This document shows positions 37,918 through 51,239 of a stretch of DNA of 64,000 bases, piece by piece; position 1 is the first letter of the stretch; each line of letters opens with the position of its first letter. The position numbers were made by a program, and so were the translations under genes. The DNA is from Colletes latitarsis (taxonomy: Eukaryota > Arthropoda > Insecta > Hymenoptera > Colletidae): contig NC_135143.1 in the NCBI RefSeq assembly GCF_051014445.1, forward strand, positions 1,364,001 to 1,428,000, given 5' to 3'. A model generated the notes under the pieces. That model was given only the letters and a program-made list of their open reading frames with translations, was not told where the DNA came from and searched no databases.

Positions 37918-40900
37918 CATAGCCCAGACCAAACCCAGACCTAACCGGTGTTATCCTCTAAAATATTGACCGAATCCAGGTTTAGTTGACTGTTACTGTG
38001 TGGTACCACATTACTACGTGACACAAGCTCGAAAAAACCCAGGATCTGGCCAACAAGTATGCGAAGAAGGCAAAATTATGAGCCAGATGCGGGCATCACA
38101 CAGGCCTAACCCAGACCTAACCGGTGTTATCCTCTAAAATATTGATCGAAACCAGGTTTAATTGACTGTTTCAATGAGGTACCACATTACTACGTGATTC
38201 AGACCCGAAAAAACCCAGGATCTGGTCAACAAGTATGCGAAGAAGGCAAAATCATGAGCCAGATGCGGGCATAACCCAGACCTAACCCAGACCTAACCGG
38301 GGTTACCGACTAAAATACTGACCGAAACCAGGTTTAATTGACTGTTTCTATGTGGTACCACATTACTACGTGATTCACACCCGAAAAAACCAAGGATCTG
38401 GCCAACAAGAATGCGGAAAACGCAAAATCATGAGCCAGATGTGAGCATAACCCAGACCTAACCCAGACCTAACCGGTGTTATCCTCTAAAATATTCATCG
38501 AAACCAGGTTTAATTGACTGTTTCTGTGTGGTACCACATTACTACGTTATTCAAGCCCGAAAAACCCAGGATCTGGCCAACAAGTTTGCGAAGAAGGCAA
38601 AATCATGAGCCTGATGCGGGCATAACCCAGACCTAACCGGTGTTATCCTCTAAAATATTGACCGAATCCAGGTTTAGTTGGCTGTCACTGTGTGGTACCA
38701 CATTACTACGTGATTCAAACACGAAAAAACCCAGGATCTGGCCAACAACTATGCGAAGTAGGCAAAATCATGAGCCATAATGGGGCATAACCCAGGCAAC
38801 CCAGACCTGACCGGTTTTATCCTCTAAAATATTGATCGAAACCAGGTTTAATTGTGTGTTTCAGTACGCCACCACATTACTACGTGATACAAACCAAAGA
38901 AAACCCAGGATCTGGCCAACAAGTATGCGGAAAAGGCAAAATCATGAGCCAGATGCGGGCATAACCCAGACCTAACCCACACCTAACCGGTGTTATCCTC
39001 TAAAATATTGACCGAATCCAGGTTTAGTTGACTGTTACAATGTGGTACCACATTCCTCCGTGATTCAAACTCGAAAAAAACCCAGTATCTGGCCAACAAG
39101 TATGGGAAGAAGGCAAAATCATGAGCCAGATGCGGGCATAACCCAGGCAACCCAGACCTAACCGGTGTTATCCTCTAAAATATTGACCGAATCCAGGTTT
39201 AGTTGACTGTTACTGTGTGGTACCAGATTCCTACGTGATTCAAACCCGAAAAAACCCAGGATCTGGCCAACAAGTATGCGAAGAAGGCAAAATCATGAGC
39301 CAGTTGCGGGCATAACCCAGACCTAACCCAGACCTAACCGGTTTTATCCTCTAAAATACTGACCGAATCCAGGTTTAATTGACTGTTACTGTGTGGTACC
39401 ACATTACTACGTCACCCAAACTCGAAAAAATCAAGGATCTGGCCAACAAGTATGCGAAGAAGGCAAAATCATGAGCCAGATGCGGGCATAACCCAGACCT
39501 AACCCAGACCTAACCGTTGTTATCCTCTAAAATATTGACCGAATCCAGGTTTAGTTGACTGTTACTGTGTGGTACCACATTCCTACGTGATACAAACCAA
39601 AGAAAACCAAGGATCTAGCCAACAAGAATGCGGAAAAGGCAAAATCATGAGCCAGATGCGGGCATAACCCAGACCTAACCCAGACCTACCCGGTTTTATC
39701 CTGTAAAATACTGACCGAATCCAGGTTTAATTGACTGTTACTGTGTGGTACCACATTACTACGTGACTCAAGCTCGAAAAAACCCAGGATCTGGCGAACA
39801 AGTATGCGAAGAAGACAAAATCATGAGCCTGACGCGGGCATAACCCAGACCTAACCCAGACCTAACCGGTTTTATCCTCTAAAATATTGATCGAAACCAG
39901 GTTTAATTGACTGTTTCTGTGTGGTACCGCATTACTACGTTATTCAAGCCCGAAAAACCCAGGATCTGGCCAACAAGTTTGCGAAGAAGGCAAAATCATG
40001 AGCCTGATGCGGGCATAACCCAGACCTAACCGGTGTTATCCTCTAAAATATTGACCGAATCCAGGTTTAGTTGACTGTTACTGTGTGGTACCACATTACT
40101 ACGTGATTCAAACACGAAAAAACCCAGGATCTGGCCAACAACTATGCGAAGAAGGCAAAATCATGAGCCAGATGCGGGCATAACCCAGACCTAACCCAGA
40201 CCTAACCGGGGTTACCGACTAAAATACTGACCGAAACCAGGTTTAATTGACTGTTTCTATGTGGTACCACATTACTACGTGATTCAAACCCGAAAAAACC
40301 AAGGATCTGGCCAACAAGAATGCGGAAAAGGCAAAATCATGAGCCAGATGCGGGCATAACCCAGACCTAACCCACACCTAACCGGTGTTATCCTCTAAAA
40401 TATTGACCGAATCCAGGTTTAGTTGACTGTTACAATGTGGTACCACATTCCTCCGTGATTCAAACCCGAAAAAAACCCAGTATCTGGCCAACAAGTATGG
40501 GAAGAAGGCAAACTCATGAGCCAGATGCGGGCATAACCCAGACCTAACCCAGACCTAACCGGTGTTATCCTCTAAAATATTGACCGAATCCAGGTTTAGT
40601 TGACTGTTACTGTGTGGTACCACATTCCTACGTGATTCAAACCCGAAAAAACCCAGGATCTGGCCAACAAGTATGCGAAGAAGGCAAAATCATGAGCCAG
40701 TTGCGGGCATAACCCAGACCTAACCCAGACCTAACCGGTTTTATCCTCTAAAATACTGACCGAATCCAGGTTTAATTGACTGTTACTGTGTGGTACCACA
40801 TTACTACGTCACCCAAACTCGAAAAAATCAAGGATCTGGCCAACAGGTATGCGAAGAAGGCAAAATCATGAGCCAGATGCGGGCATAACCCAGACCTAAC

Positions 40901-43704
40901 CCAGACCTAACCGGGGTTACCGACTAAAATACTGACCGAAACCAGGTTTAATTGACTGTTTCTATGTGGTACCACATTACTACGTGATTCAAACCCGAAA
41001 AAACCAAGGATCTGGCGAACAAGTACGCGAAGAAGCCAAAATCATGAGCCAGATGCGGGCATAACCCAGACCTAACCCACACCTAACCGGTGTTATCCTC
41101 TAAAATATTGACCGAATCCAGGTTTAGTTGACTGTTACAATGTGGTACCACATTCCTCCGTGATTCAAACCCGAAAAAAACCCAGTATCTGGCCAACAAG
41201 TATGGGAAGAAGGCAAAATCATGAGCCAGATGCGGGCATAACCCAGACCTAACCCAGACCTAACCGGTGTTATCCTCTAAAATATTGACCGAATCCAGGT
41301 TTAGTTGACTGTTACTGTGTGGTACCACATTCCTACGTGATTCAAACCCGAAAAAAACCCAGGATCTGGCCAACAAGAATGCGGAAAAGGCAAAATCATG
41401 AGCCAGATGCGGGCATAACCCAGACCTAACCCAGACCTAACCGGTGTTATCCTCTAAAATATTGATCGAAACCAGGTTTAATTGACTGTTTCTATGTGGT
41501 ACCACATTACTACGTGATTCAAACCCGAAAAAACCAAGGATCTGGCCAACAAGAATGCGGAAAAGGCAAAATCATGAGCCAGATGCGGGCATAACCCGGA
41601 CCTAACCCACACCTAACCGGTGTTATCCTCTAAAATATTGACCGAATCCAGGTTTAGTTGACTGTTACAATGTGGTACCACATTCCTCCGTGATTCAAAC
41701 CCGAAAAAAACCCAGTATCTGGCCAACAAGTATGGGAAGGAGGCAAAATCATGAGCCAGATGCGGGCATAACCCAGACCTAACCCAGACCTAACCGGTGT
41801 TATCCTCTAAAATATTGACCGAATCCAGGTTTAGTTAACTGTTACTGTGTGGTACCACATTCCTACGTGATTCAAACCCGAAAAAACCCAGGATCTGGCC
41901 AACAAGTATGCGAAGAAGGCAAAATCATGAGCCAGATGCGGGCATAACCCAGACCTAACCCAGACCTAACCTGTGTTACCGACTGAAATACTGACCGAAT
42001 CCAGGTTAAATTGACTGTTACTGTGTGGTACCACATTCCTACGTGATTCAAACCCGAAAAAACCGAGGATCTGGCCAACAAGTATGCGAAGAAGGCTAAA
42101 TCATGAGCCAGATGCGGGCATAACCCAGACCTAACCCAGACCTAACCGGTGTTATCCTCTAAAATATTGACCGAATCCAGGTTTAGTTAACTGTTACTGT
42201 GTGGTACCACATTCCTACGTGATTCAAACCTGAAAAAACCCAGGATCTGGCCAACAAGTATGCGAAGAAGGCAAAATCATGAGCCAGATGCGGGCATAAC
42301 CCAGACCTAACCCAGACCTAACCTGTGTTACCGACTGAAATACTGACCGAATCCAGGTTAAATTGACTGTTACTGTGTGGTACCACATTCCTACGTGATT
42401 CAAACCCGAAAAAACCCAGGATCTGGCCAACAAGTATGCGAAGAAGGCAAAATCATGAGCCAGTTGCGGGCATAACCCAGACCTGACCCAGACCTAACCG
42501 GTTTTATCCTCTAAAATACTGACCGAAACCAGGTTTAGTTGACTGTTACTGTGTGGTACCACATTCCTACGTGATTCAAACCCGAAAAAACCAAGGATCT
42601 GGCCAACAAGAATGCGGAAAAGGCAAAATCATGAGCCAGATGCGGGCATAACCCGGACCTAACCCACACCTAACCGGTGTTATCCTCTAAAATATTGACC
42701 GAATCCAGGTTTAGTTGACTGTTACAATGTGGTACCACATTCCTCCGTGATTCAAACCCGAAAAAAACCCAGTATCTGGCCAACAAGTATGGGAAGGAGG
42801 CAAAATCATGAGCCAGATGCGGGCATAACCCAGACCTAACCCAGACCTAACCGGTGTTATCCTCTAAAATATTGACCGAATCCAGGTTTAGTTGACTGTT
42901 ACTGTGTGGTACCACATTCCTACGTGATTCAAACCCGAAAAAACCCAGGATCTGGCCAACAAGTATGCGAAGAAGGCAAAATCATGAGCCAGTTGCAGGC
43001 ATAACCCAGACCTAACCCAGACCTAACCGGTTTTATCCTCTAAAATACTGACCGAATCCAGGTGTAATTGACTGTTACTGTGTGGTACCACATTACTACG
43101 TCACCCAAACTCGAAAAAATCAAGGATCTGGCCAACAAGTATGCGAAGAAGGCAAAATCATGAGCCAGATGCGGGCATAACCCAGACCTAACCCAGACCT
43201 AACCGGTGTTATCCTCTAAAATATTGACCGAATCCAGGTTTAGTTGACTGTTACTGTGTGGTACCACATTCCTACGTGATTCAAACCCGAAAAAAACCCA
43301 GGATCTGGCCAACAAGAATGCGGAAAAGGCAAAATCATGAGCCAGATGCGGGCATAACCCAGACCTAACCCAGACCTAACCGGTGTTATCCTCTAAAATA
43401 TTGACCGAATCCAGGTTTAGTTGACTGTTACTGTGTGGTACCACATTCCTACGTGATTCAAACCCGAAAAAACCCAGGATCTGGCCAACAAGTATGCGAA
43501 GAAGGCAAAATCATGAGCCAGTTGCAGGCATAACCCAGACCTAACCCAGACCTAACCGGTTTTATCCTCTAAAATACTGACCGAATCCAGGTGTAATTGA
43601 CTGTTACTGTGTGGTACCACATTACTACGTGACTCAAGCTCGAAAAAACCCAGGATCTGGCGAACAAGTATGCGAAGAAGGCAAAATCATGAGCCAGATG
43701 CGGG
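37918..43704 (+). repeat. Large HOR, unit 2 (5787 bp, about 33 monomers)
   Basis: This unit has the tag monomer at 38859 and only one member of the 692-bp duplication (39831). The offset of 5787 from unit 1 is constant from 34044 to 37918 and that to unit 3 from 37918 to 39831. Thirty-three monomers of 176 would be 5808; short monomers and small doublet changes account for the 21-base shortfall. It has a private CTGTCACTG substitution near 38685. I regard it as the simplest form of the large unit. Confidence 0.88.
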
Positions 43705-45476
43705 CATAGCCCAGACCAAACCCAGACCTAACCGGTGTTATCCTCTAAAATATTGACCGAATCCAGGTTTAGTTGACTGTTACTGTGTGGTACCACATTA
43801 CTACGTGACACAAGCTCGAAAAAACCCAGGATCTGGCCAACAAGTATGCGAAGAAGGCAAAATTATGAGCCAGATGCGGGCATCACACAGGCCTAACCCA
43901 GACCTAACCGGTGTTATCCTCTAAAATATTGATCGAAACCAGGTTTAATTGACTGTTTCAATGAGGTACCACATTACTACGTGATTCAGACCCGAAAAAA
44001 CCCAGGATCTGGTCAACAAGTATGCGAAGAAGGCAAAATCATGAGCCAGATGCGGGCATAACCCAGACCTAACCCAGACCTAACCGGGGTTACCGACTAA
44101 AATACTGACCGAAACCAGGTTTAATTGACTGTTTCTATGTGGTACCACATTACTACGTGATTCACACCCGAAAAAACCAAGGATCTGGCCAACAAGAATG
44201 CGGAAAACGCAAAATCATGAGCCAGATGTGAGCATAACCCAGACCTAACCCAGACCTAACCGGTGTTATCCTCTAAAATATTCATCGAAACCAGGTTTAA
44301 TTGACTGTTTCTGTGTGGTACCACATTACTACGTTATTCAAGCCCGAAAAACCCAGGATCTGGCCAACAAGTTTGCGAAGAAGGCAAAATCATGAGCCTG
44401 ATGCGGGCATAACCCAGACCTAACCGGTGTTATCCTCTAAAATATTGACCGAATCCAGGTTTAGTTGGCTGTTACTGTGTGGTACCACATTACTACGTGA
44501 TTCAAACACGAAAAAACCCAGGATCTGGCCAACAACTATGCGAAGTAGGCAAAATCATGAGCCATAATGGGGCATAACCCAGGCAACCCAGACCTGACCG
44601 GTTTTATCCTCTAAAATATTGATCGAAACCAGGTTTAATTGTGTGTTTCAGTACGCCACCACATTACTACGTGATACAAACCAAAGAAAACCCAGGATCT
44701 GGCCAACAAGTATGCGGAAAAGGCAAAATCATGAGCCAGATGCGGGCATAACCCAGACCTAACCCACACCTAACCGGTGTTATCCTCTAAAATATTGACC
44801 GAATCCAGGTTTAGTTGACTGTTACAATGTGGTACCACATTCCTCCGTGATTCAAACTCGAAAAAAACCCAGTATCTGGCCAACAAGTATGGGAAGAAGG
44901 CAAAATCATGAGCCAGATGCGGGCATAACCCAGGCAACCCAGACCTAACCGGTGTTATCCTCTAAAATATTGACCGAATCCAGGTTTAGTTGACTGTTAC
45001 TGTGTGGTACCAGATTCCCACGTGATTCAAACCCGAAAAAACCCAGGATCTGGCCAACAAGTATGCGAAGAAGGCAAAATCATGAGCCAGTTGCGGGCAT
45101 AACCCAGACCTAACCCAGACCTAACCGGTTTTATCCTCTAAAATACTGACCGAATCCAGGTTTAATTGACTGTTACTGTGTGGTACCACATTACTACGTC
45201 ACCCAAACTCGAAAAAATCAAGGATCTGGCCAACAAGTATGCGAAGAAGGCAAAATCATGAGCCAGATGCGGGCATAACCCAGACCTAACCCAGACCTAA
45301 CCGTTGTTATCCTCTAAAATATTGACCGAATCCAGGTTTAGTTGACTGTTACTGTGTGGTACCACATTCCTACGTGATACAAACCAAAGAAAACCAAGGA
45401 TCTAGCCAACAAGAATGCGGAAAAGGCAAAATCATGAGCCAGATGCGGGCATAACCCAGACCTAACCCAGACCTAC

Positions 45477-46860
45477 CCGGTTTTATCCTGTAAAATACTG
45501 ACCGAATCCAGGTTTAATTGACTGTTACTGTGTGGTACCACATTACTACGTGACTCAAGCTCGAAAAAACCCAGGATCTGGCGAACAAGTATGCGAAGAA
45601 GACAAAATCATGAGCCTGACGCGGGCATAACCCAGACCTAACCCAGACCTAACCGGTTTTATCCTCTAAAATATTGATCGAAACCAGGTTTAATTGACTG
45701 TTTCTGTGTGGTACCGCATTACTACGTTATTCAAGCCCGAAAAACCCAGGATCTGGCCAACAAGTTTGCGAAGAAGGCAAAATCATGAGCCTGATGCGGG
45801 CATAACCCAGACCTAACCGGTGTTATCCTCTAAAATATTGACCGAATCCAGGTTTAGTTGACTGTTACTGTGTGGTACCACATTACTACGTGATTCAAAC
45901 ACGAAAAAACCCAGGATCTGGCCAACAACTATGCGAAGAAGGCAAAATCATGAGCCAGATGCGGGCATAACCCAGACCTAACCCAGACCTAACCGGGGTT
46001 ACCGACTAAAATACTGACCGAAACCAGGTTTAATTGACTGTTTCTATGTGGTACCACATTACTACGTGATTCAAACCCGAAAAAACCAAGGATCTAGCCA
46101 ACAAGAATGCGGAAAAGGCAAAATCATGAGCCAGATGCGGGCATAACCCAGACCTAACCCAGACCTACCCGGTTTTATCCTGTAAAATACTGACCGAATC
46201 CAGGTTTAATTGACTGTTACTGTGTGGTACCACATTACTACGTGACTCAAGCTCGAAAAAACCCAGGATCTGGCGAACAAGTATGCGAAGAAGACAAAAT
46301 CATGAGCCTGACGCGGGCATAACCCAGACCTAACCCAGACCTAACCGGTTTTATCCTCTAAAATATTGATCGAAACCAGGTTTAATTGACTGTTTCTGTG
46401 TGGTACCGCATTACTACGTTATTCAAGCCCGAAAAACCCAGGATCTGGCCAACAAGTTTGCGAAGAAGGCAAAATCATGAGCCTGATGCGGGCATAACCC
46501 AGACCTAACCGGTGTTATCCTCTAAAATATTGACCGAATCCAGGTTTAGTTGACTGTTACTGTGTGGTACCACATTACTACGTGATTCAAACACGAAAAA
46601 ACCCAGGATCTGGCCAACAACTATGCGAAGAAGGCAAAATCATGAGCCAGATGCGGGCATAACCCAGACCTAACCCAGACCTAACCGGGGTTACCGACTA
46701 AAATACTGACCGAAACCAGGTTTAATTGACTGTTTCTATGTGGTACCACATTACTACGTGATTCAAACCCGAAAAAACCAAGGATCTGGCCAACAAGAAT
46801 GCGGAAAAGGCAAAATCATGAGCCAGATGCGGGCATAACCCAGACCTAACCCACACCTAA
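45477..46860 (+). repeat. 692-bp (four-monomer) tandem duplication within the HOR
   Basis: CCGG sites at 45477, 45653, 45817, 45993 and 46169 give monomers of 176, 164, 176 and 176 bases, 692 in all, and the same series restarts at 46169. GCCTGACGCGGG marks both copies (45618 and 46310). The same doubled state is seen in unit 0 (27574, 28266), unit 1 (33352, 34044) and unit 4 (53153, 53845), a single state in unit 2 (39831), and none in unit 5. It is a copy-number polymorphism between neighbouring units. Confidence 0.9.
46345..46508 (+). repeat. Representative short monomer variant, 164 bp
   Basis: From CCGG at 46345 to the next CCGG at 46509 is 164 bases, 12 fewer than normal. Eleven are lost because only one CCCAGACCTAA is present before the next CCGG, and one because the A-tract has five A in the context AAGCCCGAAAAACCC. 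The variant carries linked diagnostic bases: GTTATTCAAGC in place of GTGATTCAAAC, AAGTTTGCG in place of AAGTATGCG, and GAGCCTGATG in place of GAGCCAGATG. It keeps a fixed place within the larger repeat units, so it is an inherited member of the higher-order repeat and not a sporadic slip. Confidence 0.9.
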
Positions 46861-48668
46861 CCGGTGTTATCCTCTAAAATATTGACCGAATCCAGGTTTA
46901 GTTGACTGTTACAATGTGGTACCACATTCCTCCGTGATTCAAACCCGAAAAAAACCCAGTATCTGGCCAACAAGTATGGGAAGAAGGCAAAATCATGAGC
47001 CAGATGCGGGCATAACCCAGACCTAACCCAGACCTAACCGGTGTTATCCTCTAAAATATTGACCGAATCCAGGTTTAGTTGACTGTTACTGTGTGGTACC
47101 ACATTCCTACGTGATTCAAACCCGAAAAAACCCAGGATCTGGCCAACAAGTATGCGAAGAAGGCAAAATCATGAGCCAGTTGCGGGCATAACCCAGACCT
47201 AACCCAGACCTAACCGGTTTTATCCTCTAAAATACTGACCGAATCCAGGTTTAATTGACTGTTACTGTGTGGTACCACATTACTACGTCACCCAAACTCG
47301 AAAAAATCAAGGATCTGGCCAACAGGTATGCGAAGAAGGCAAAATCATGAGCCAGATGCGGGCATAACCCAGACCTAACCCAGACCTAACCGGGGTTACC
47401 GACTAAAATACTGACCGAAACCAGGTTTAATTGACTGTTTCTATGTGGTACCACATTACTACGTGATTCAAACCCGAAAAAACCAAGGATCTGGCCAACA
47501 AGAATGCGGAAAAGGCAAAATCATGAGCCAGATGCGGGCATAACCCAGACCTAACCCACACCTAACCGGTGTTATCCTCTAAAATATTGACCGAATCCAG
47601 GTTTAGTTGACTGTTACAATGTGGTACCACATTCCTCCGTGATTCAAACCCGAAAAAAACCCAGTATCTGGCCAACAAGTATGGGAAGAAGGCAAAATCA
47701 TGAGCCAGATGCGGGCATAACCCAGACCTAACCCAGACCTAACCGGTGTTATCCTCTAAAATATTGACCGAATCCAGGTTTAGTTGACTGTTACTGTGTG
47801 GTACCACATTCCTACGTGATTCAAACCCGAAAAAACCCAGGATCTGGCCAACAAGTATGCGAAGAAGGCAAAATCATGAGCCAGTTGCGGGCATAACCCA
47901 GACCTAACCCAGACCTAACCGGTTTTATCCTCTAAAATACTGACCGAATCCAGGTTTAATTGACTGTTACTGTGTGGTACCACATTACTACGTCACCCAA
48001 ACTCGAAAAAATCAAGGATCTGGCCAACAAGTATGCGAAGAAGGCAAAATCATGAGCCAGATGCGGGCATAACCCAGACCTAACCCAGACCTAACCAGTG
48101 TTATCCTCTAAAATATTGACCGAATCCAGGTTTAGTTGACTGTTACTGTGTGGTACCACATTCCTACGTGATTCAAACCCGAAAAAAACCCAGGATCTGG
48201 CCAACAAGAATGCGGAAAAGGCAAAATCATGAGCCAGATGCGGGCATAACCCAGACCTAACCCAGACCTAACCGGTGTTATCCTCTAAAATATTGATCGA
48301 AACCAGGTTTAATTGACTGTTTCTATGTGGTACCACATTACTACGTGATTCAAACCCGAAAAAACCAAGGATCTGGCCAACAAGAATGCGGAAAAGGCAA
48401 AATCATGAGCCAGATGCGGGCATAACCCGGACCTAACCCACACCTAACCGGTGTTATCCTCTAAAATATTGACCGAATCCAGGTTTAGTTGACTGTTACA
48501 ATGTGGTACCACATTCCTCCGTGATTCAAACCCGAAAAAAACGCGGTATCTGGCCAACAAGTATGGGAAGGAGGCAAAATCATGAGCCAGATGCGGGCAT
48601 AACCCAGACCTAACCCAGACCTAACCGGTGTTATCCTCTAAAATATTGACCGAATCCAGGTTTAGTTA

Positions 48669-50053
48669 ACTGTTACTGTGTGGTACCACATTCCTACGTG
48701 ATTCAAACCCGAAAAAACCCAGGATCTGGCCAACAAGTATGCGAAGAAGGCAAAATCATGAGCCAGATGCGGGCATAACCCAGACCTAACCCAGACCTAA
48801 CCTGTGTTACCGACTGAAATACTGACCGAATCCAGGTTAAATTGACTGTTACTGTGTGGTACCACATTCCTACGTGATTCAAACCCGAAAAAACCGAAGA
48901 TCTGGCCAACAAGTATGCGAAGAAGGCTAAATCATGAGCCAGATGCGGGCATAACCCAGACCTAACCCAGACCTAACCGGTGTTATCCTCTAAAATATTG
49001 ACCGAATCCAGGTTTAGTTAACTGTTACTGTGTGGTACCACATTCCTACGTGATTCAAACCTGAAAAAACCCAGGATCTGGCCAACAAGTATGCGAAGAA
49101 GGCAAAATCATGAGCCAGATGCGGGCATAACCCAGACCTAACCCAGACCTAACCTGTGTTACCGACTGAAATACTGACCGAATCCAGGTTAAATTGACTG
49201 TTACTGTGTGGTACCACATTCCTACGTGATTCAAACCCGAAAAAACCCAGGATCTGGCCAACAAGTATGCGAAGAAGGCAAAATCATGAGCCAGTTGCGG
49301 GCATAACCCAGACCTGACCCAGACCTAACCGGTTTTATCCTCTAAAATATTGACCGAATCCAGGTTTAGTTGACTGTTACTGTGTGGTACCACATTCCTA
49401 CGTGATTCAAACCCGAAAAAACCCAGGATCTGGCCAACAAGTATGCGAAGAAGGCAAAATCATGAGCCAGATGCGGGCATAACCCAGACCTAACCCAGAC
49501 CTAACCTGTGTTACCGACTGAAATACTGACCGAATCCAGGTTAAATTGACTGTTACTGTGTGGTACCACATTCCTACGTGATTCAAACCCGAAAAAACCG
49601 AAGATCTGGCCAACAAGTATGCGAAGAAGGCTAAATCATGAGCCAGATGCGGGCATAACCCAGACCTAACCCAGACCTAACCGGTGTTATCCTCTAAAAT
49701 ATTGACCGAATCCAGGTTTAGTTAACTGTTACTGTGTGGTACCACATTCCTACGTGATTCAAACCTGAAAAAACCCAGGATCTGGCCAACAAGTATGCGA
49801 AGAAGGCAAAATCATGAGCCAGATGCGGGCATAACCCAGACCTAACCCAGACCTAACCTGTGTTACCGACTGAAATACTGACCGAATCCAGGTTAAATTG
49901 ACTGTTACTGTGTGGTACCACATTCCTACGTGATTCAAACCCGAAAAAACCCAGGATCTGGCCAACAAGTATGCGAAGAAGGCAAAATCATGAGCCAGTT
50001 GCGGGCATAACCCAGACCTGACCCAGACCTAACCGGTTTTATCCTCTAAAATA
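48669..50053 (+). repeat. 704-bp (four-monomer) tandem duplication within the HOR
   Basis: The four-monomer block beginning after TTTAGTTA (48668) is repeated from 49373, exactly 704 (4 x 176) later. Copies differ at the edge, where the second begins TTTAGTTG. The second ends near 50053, where the continuation reads AATACTGACCGAAACC, against AATATTGACCGAATCC after the first. Units 0-2 have the block once. Unit 4 (56238-57503) and unit 5 (61688-62953) have it doubled, so the duplication arose before the 7535-bp unit was copied. Confidence 0.9.
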
Positions 50054-51239
50054 CTGACCGAAACCAGGTTTAGTTGACTGTTACTGTGTGGTACCACATT
50101 CCTACGTGATTCAAACCCGAAAAAACCAAGGATCTGGCCAACAAGAATGCGGAAAAGGCAAAATCATGAGCCAGATGCGGGCATAACCCGGACCTAACCC
50201 ACACCTAACCGGTGTTATCCTCTAAAATATTGACCGAATCCAGGTTTAGTTGACTGTTACAATGTGGTACCACATTCCTCCGTGATTCAAACCCGAAAAA
50301 AACCCAGTATCTGGCCAACAAGTATGGGAAGGAGGCAAAATCATGAGCCAGATGCGGGCATAACCCAGACCTAACCCAGACCTAACCGGTGTTATCCTCT
50401 AAAATATTGACCGAATCCAGGTTTAGTTGACTGTTACTGTGTGGTACCACATTCCTACGTGATTCAAACCCGAAAAAACCCAGGATCTGGCCAACAAGTA
50501 TGCGAAGAAGGCAAAATCATGAGCCAGTTGCAGGCATAACCCAGACCTAACCCAGACCTAACCGGTTTTATCCTCTAAAATACTGACCGAATCCAGGTGT
50601 AATTGACTGTTACTGTGTGGTACCACATTACTACGTCACCCAAACTCGAAAAAATCAAGGATCTGGCCAACAAGTATGCGAAGAAGGCAAAATCATGAGC
50701 CAGATGCGGGCATAACCCAGACCTAACCCAGACCTAACCGGTGTTATCCTCTAAAATATTGACCGAAACCAGGTTTAGTTGACTGTTACTGTGTGGTACC
50801 ACATTCCTACGTGATTCAAACCCGAAAAAAACCCAGGATCTGGCCAACAAGTATGCGGAAAAGGCAAAATCATGAGCCAGATGCGGGCATAACCCAGACC
50901 TAACCCAGACCTAACCGGTGTTATCCTCTAAAATATTGACCGAATCCAGGTTTAGTTGACTGTTACTGTGTGGTACCACATTCCTACGTGATTCAAACCC
51001 GAAAAAACCCAGGATCTGGCCAACAAGTATGCGAAGAAGGCAAAATCATGAGCCAGTTGCAGGCATAACCCAGACCTAACCCAGACCTAACCGGTTTTAT
51101 CCTCTAAAATACTGACCGAATCCAGGTGTAATTGACTGTTACTGTGTGGTACCACATTACTACGTGACTCAAGCTCGAAAAAACCCAGGATCTGGCGAAC
51201 AAGTATGCGAAGAAGGCAAAATCATGAGCCAGATGCGGG

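Larger units (their letters stand above)
43705..51239 (+). repeat. Large HOR, unit 3 (7535 bp, about 43 monomers)
   Basis: It is longer than unit 2 by 1748 bases: the 692-bp duplication (GACGCGGG at 45618 and 46310), two further monomers (352 bp) near 47.3-48.0 kb, and a 704-bp duplication near 48.7-50.0 kb. The tag monomer lies at 44646. Private marks shared only with unit 4 or later are TTCCCACGTG (45016), ACGCGGTATC (48541) and CTAACCAGTG (near 48092). Confidence 0.9.
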
